From Moorena bouillonii PNG (GTDB lineage Bacteria; Cyanobacteriota; Cyanobacteriia; Cyanobacteriales; Coleofasciculaceae), in contig NZ_MKZS01000001.1 in assembly GCF_001942495.1 (NCBI RefSeq), positions 148,578 through 186,402 on the forward strand: a stretch of DNA of 37,825 nt, in the 5' to 3' direction. The position numbers and the translations under genes were made by a program. This document shows positions 36,448 through 37,825 of this stretch, piece by piece (within the stretch, counting starts at the first letter, position 1; each line of letters opens with the position of its first letter). The notes below the pieces were generated by a model. It was given only the letters and a program-made list of their open reading frames with translations. It was not told the DNA's origin and did not search any database.

Positions 36448-37290
36448 TTAGTTAGAAGTCGGGGGAGTAATCAGACCATTAGCTGCGCCAAATAGATTGA
36501 TGGGATTTTTGCCATCGGTAATCAAAACACTCTGGATACCAAGTGCTTCTAGAAGTCTTGCCTGCATTTCCGGACCTGCTTGTGCGATCGCTTGAATGGT
36601 TTGAGGACCAATCGCTTCTACTTTCTGTCGGTATTCTTCACTCTTAATGTGAGCCATACGCTCAGCTTTGGCAATCTCTAGGTTATTAAAGGCTTGTTGA
36701 TGGGCTAATTCAGCTTCCTGACGTGCTTTGAGTTGAGCTAACTCGATTTCATTGCGAATCCGAGCCGCCTCGGCTTCTTGCTGAGCCAAGTTAACTGCTA
36801 ATTGTCCTTCAATCTGAGCCGCTTCAGCCTTAGCTCTTGCTTCTGCTGTTGCTTGACCTGTAGACTCAATGGCTATATTTTCTGCTTGTAATTCTAGAAG
36901 TTTTTTGCGTTCTGCTTCTGCTGCACTTTGATCCAAAATTACTTGCCTTTCCAACCTGGCTTTCGCTTCTTGCTCAATCCGTTCCGCATCTTGCCGTGCA
37001 GCAGCTTCTTGAGCATCAGTGGTAATTTGAATCGCTAGCTGCACTGACTTTTGCAAGCTCCTTAAGGTTTCTTCATCCACTGGCTCCACTGACTGAATAT
37101 CAATATTGGTAATTACCAGGTTATTCGCTCGAAAACGAAATTCATCTCGAATATGACCTTATTGATCAGTGCCAAACACGGCCTGACGGATAATCCGGGC
37201 TGAATTGCGGTGAAATTCATCAAATTTTTCCCCTGCTACAGCACCCCGCACTCGGGATGCGATCGCTTTACCAAGAAATTTGGGTAATCG
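36448..37290 (-). pseudogene. SPFH/Band 7 domain protein, disrupted
   Basis: Homologous to large cyanobacterial SPFH/Band 7 (prohibitin/flotillin-like) membrane-associated scaffold proteins. The 3' part (36448-37089 and in-frame upstream codons) encodes EFRFRANNLVITNIDIQSVE, an Ala/Glu/Arg-rich coiled coil with QEAEAARIRNEIELAQLKAR, and the usual C-terminus GIQSVLITDGKNPINLFGAA. The 5' part (37162-37290) encodes [39 protein letters not shown] in the same frame. A TAA (37159-37161) lies between them where the family would have a residue such as Tyr, so there is one nonsense mutation. Similarity ends near 37285, where an IS-like element begins. The N-terminal half of the gene is absent from the window. 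Confidence 0.8.
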
Positions 37291-37294
37291 CGCC

Positions 37295-37320
37295 CCGTCC
37301 TTACAGGACGGCTTTTTTTT
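37295..37320 (+). terminator. Terminator-like hairpin with T8
   Basis: CCGTCC TTACA GGACGG then C and TTTTTTTT. It has the form of an intrinsic terminator on the plus strand, though in this position it may instead be the left-end structure of the IS-like element. Confidence 0.6.
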
Positions 37321-37356
37321 GTTCGCAACTGAAGGCTCCAAAGGAGCATCTATGTA

Positions 37357-37385
37357 TTGACAGTTTTATCGCACCGTGTTATGAT
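37357..37385 (+). promoter_or_regulatory. Consensus sigma-70 type promoter
   Basis: TTGACA (37357-37362), 17-base spacer, TATGAT (37380-37385), plus strand. No gene follows within 300 bases; if the element is a deleted tnpB unit this would be its former promoter and would now drive the right-end RNA. Confidence 0.7.
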
Positions 37386-37825
37386 AAAAGAATAACTAAT
37401 GTTCTAGATAAACATGATCTTGAATAAGTAGACAGTGTAAAAAACATGTTTTGAGATAATCATGTTGCACAATCAAGTCTAACGATTTGGAAGTCTATGA
37501 AAGTCTAAGATCAAAAAAATGTTCATCTAAATTTGTTATGTAAATTTGTTATCTATTTTAGGTACGGTGGGGCACACCGAAACCTAGGTCATAGACCAAA
37601 TACGCTTGTGGAGAGGAGACCTCTATTTTTCCTGGCTCCGGCAAGGGATAACAAGTCACCCCGTTGTTCGCGTAGCGTGGCCAAAGGCCAAGCAAGAATC
37701 CCCGTCCTTCCAGGGCGGGGAGTGTCAACCCGTTGGGATAGACCTTGGCGTACTCCTGATTTTCCCTCCGACTCCTAGTCAAAGCCTAGGCAATTCCCGG
37801 CAATTCCCGGAAATCGCCAACTAGG
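37386..37825. other. Gene-free right end of the window
   Basis: AT-rich to about 37555, then the right-end hairpin of the IS-like element, then from 37731 unclassified sequence with a tandem GCAATTCCCG pair (37789-37808). The reading frames here overlap the hairpins and lack ribosome binding sites; no gene is supported. Confidence 0.5.

Larger units (their letters stand above)
37283..37730 (+). mobile_element. Probable internally deleted IS605/TnpB element
   Basis: Starts with a hairpin CCGTCC/GGACGG followed by eight T (37295-37320) and has a perfect promoter (37357-37385). Next come about 200 AT-rich bases without an ORF, and the segment ends with a hairpin CCCCG/CGGGG (37700-37704 with 37716-37720) followed by GAGTGTCAA. 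The AAGAATCCCCGTC...GGCGGGGAGTGTCAA ending is what I recall from the right end (omega-RNA 3' end) of cyanobacterial tnpB elements. It interrupts the Band 7 gene. Boundaries are estimates. Confidence 0.5.

Noticed and set aside
37533..37825. Several overlapping frames of 70-80 codons at the right end
   Set aside because: They overlap the right-end hairpin of the IS-like element on both strands and show no family resemblance.

Overview
The window looks like a chromosomal segment of a filamentous cyanobacterium. Three things point there: the order of the ribosomal cluster (rplC to rpsI, then rpmE and prfA, with no rpsJ, rpsN, rpmD or rpsD inside it), many copies of the cyanobacterial palindrome GCGATCGC (for example near 961, 14763, 16981, 21261, 27443, 36583 and 37259), and many short heptameric tandem repeats between genes. 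The wealth of such repeats and of IS200/IS605-like scars is reminiscent of Moorena/Lyngbya-type genomes; that genus-level remark is inference.

Layout. 1-5640: two tandem, minus-strand, closely related NACHT (STAND/NLR-like) genes. The first keeps the N-terminal and NACHT domains but is cut off at its 3' end. The second keeps NACHT plus thirteen near-identical 34-residue HEAT-like repeats, but its N-terminal domain is a relic with a lost start codon, stops and frameshifts. 5641-11298: accessory region with a Uma2-family protein, a DUF2993 protein, a small protein made of five 19-residue 'G-x-RPI' repeats with its own terminator, and an HTH plus AAA-like ATPase of the vMAP type, separated by tandem repeats and hairpins. 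11299-13167: a class III nucleotide cyclase with a receiver domain that has lost its phospho-acceptor Asp and a PAS domain. 13168-13642: an IS605/TnpB-type right-end scar. 13643-32725: one long minus-strand block carrying prfA, rpmE, rpsI, rplM, truA, rplQ, rpoA, rpsK, rpsM, rpmJ, infA, adk, secY, rplO, rpsE, rplR, rplF, rpsH, rplE, rplX, rplN, rpsQ, rpmC, rplP, rpsC, rplV, rpsS, rplB, rplW, rplD and rplC, transcribed from rplC toward prfA. 32726-33727: a gene-free kilobase with a second TnpB-type hairpin and a compact structured segment resembling a standalone HEARO/IscB omega-RNA. 33728-35929: a CPA2 cation:proton antiporter with RCK domains. 36126-36347: a small zinc-ribbon membrane protein. 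36448-37290: a broken SPFH/Band 7 gene, cut by what looks like an internally deleted IS605/TnpB element (about 37283-37730).

The conserved half is a translation, secretion and transcription operon: ribosomal proteins, the SecY channel, adenylate kinase, IF-1, RNA polymerase alpha, a tRNA pseudouridine synthase and release factor 1. The accessory half combines probable conflict-related NTPases (NACHT, vMAP AAA), a signalling cyclase and mobile-element debris. No tRNA, rRNA or CRISPR array was seen. No intact transposase gene is present. The most interesting items are the reciprocal decay of the NACHT pair, the G-x-RPI repeat protein with its leader, the degenerate-receiver cyclase, and the guide-RNA-like scars that lack any nuclease gene.
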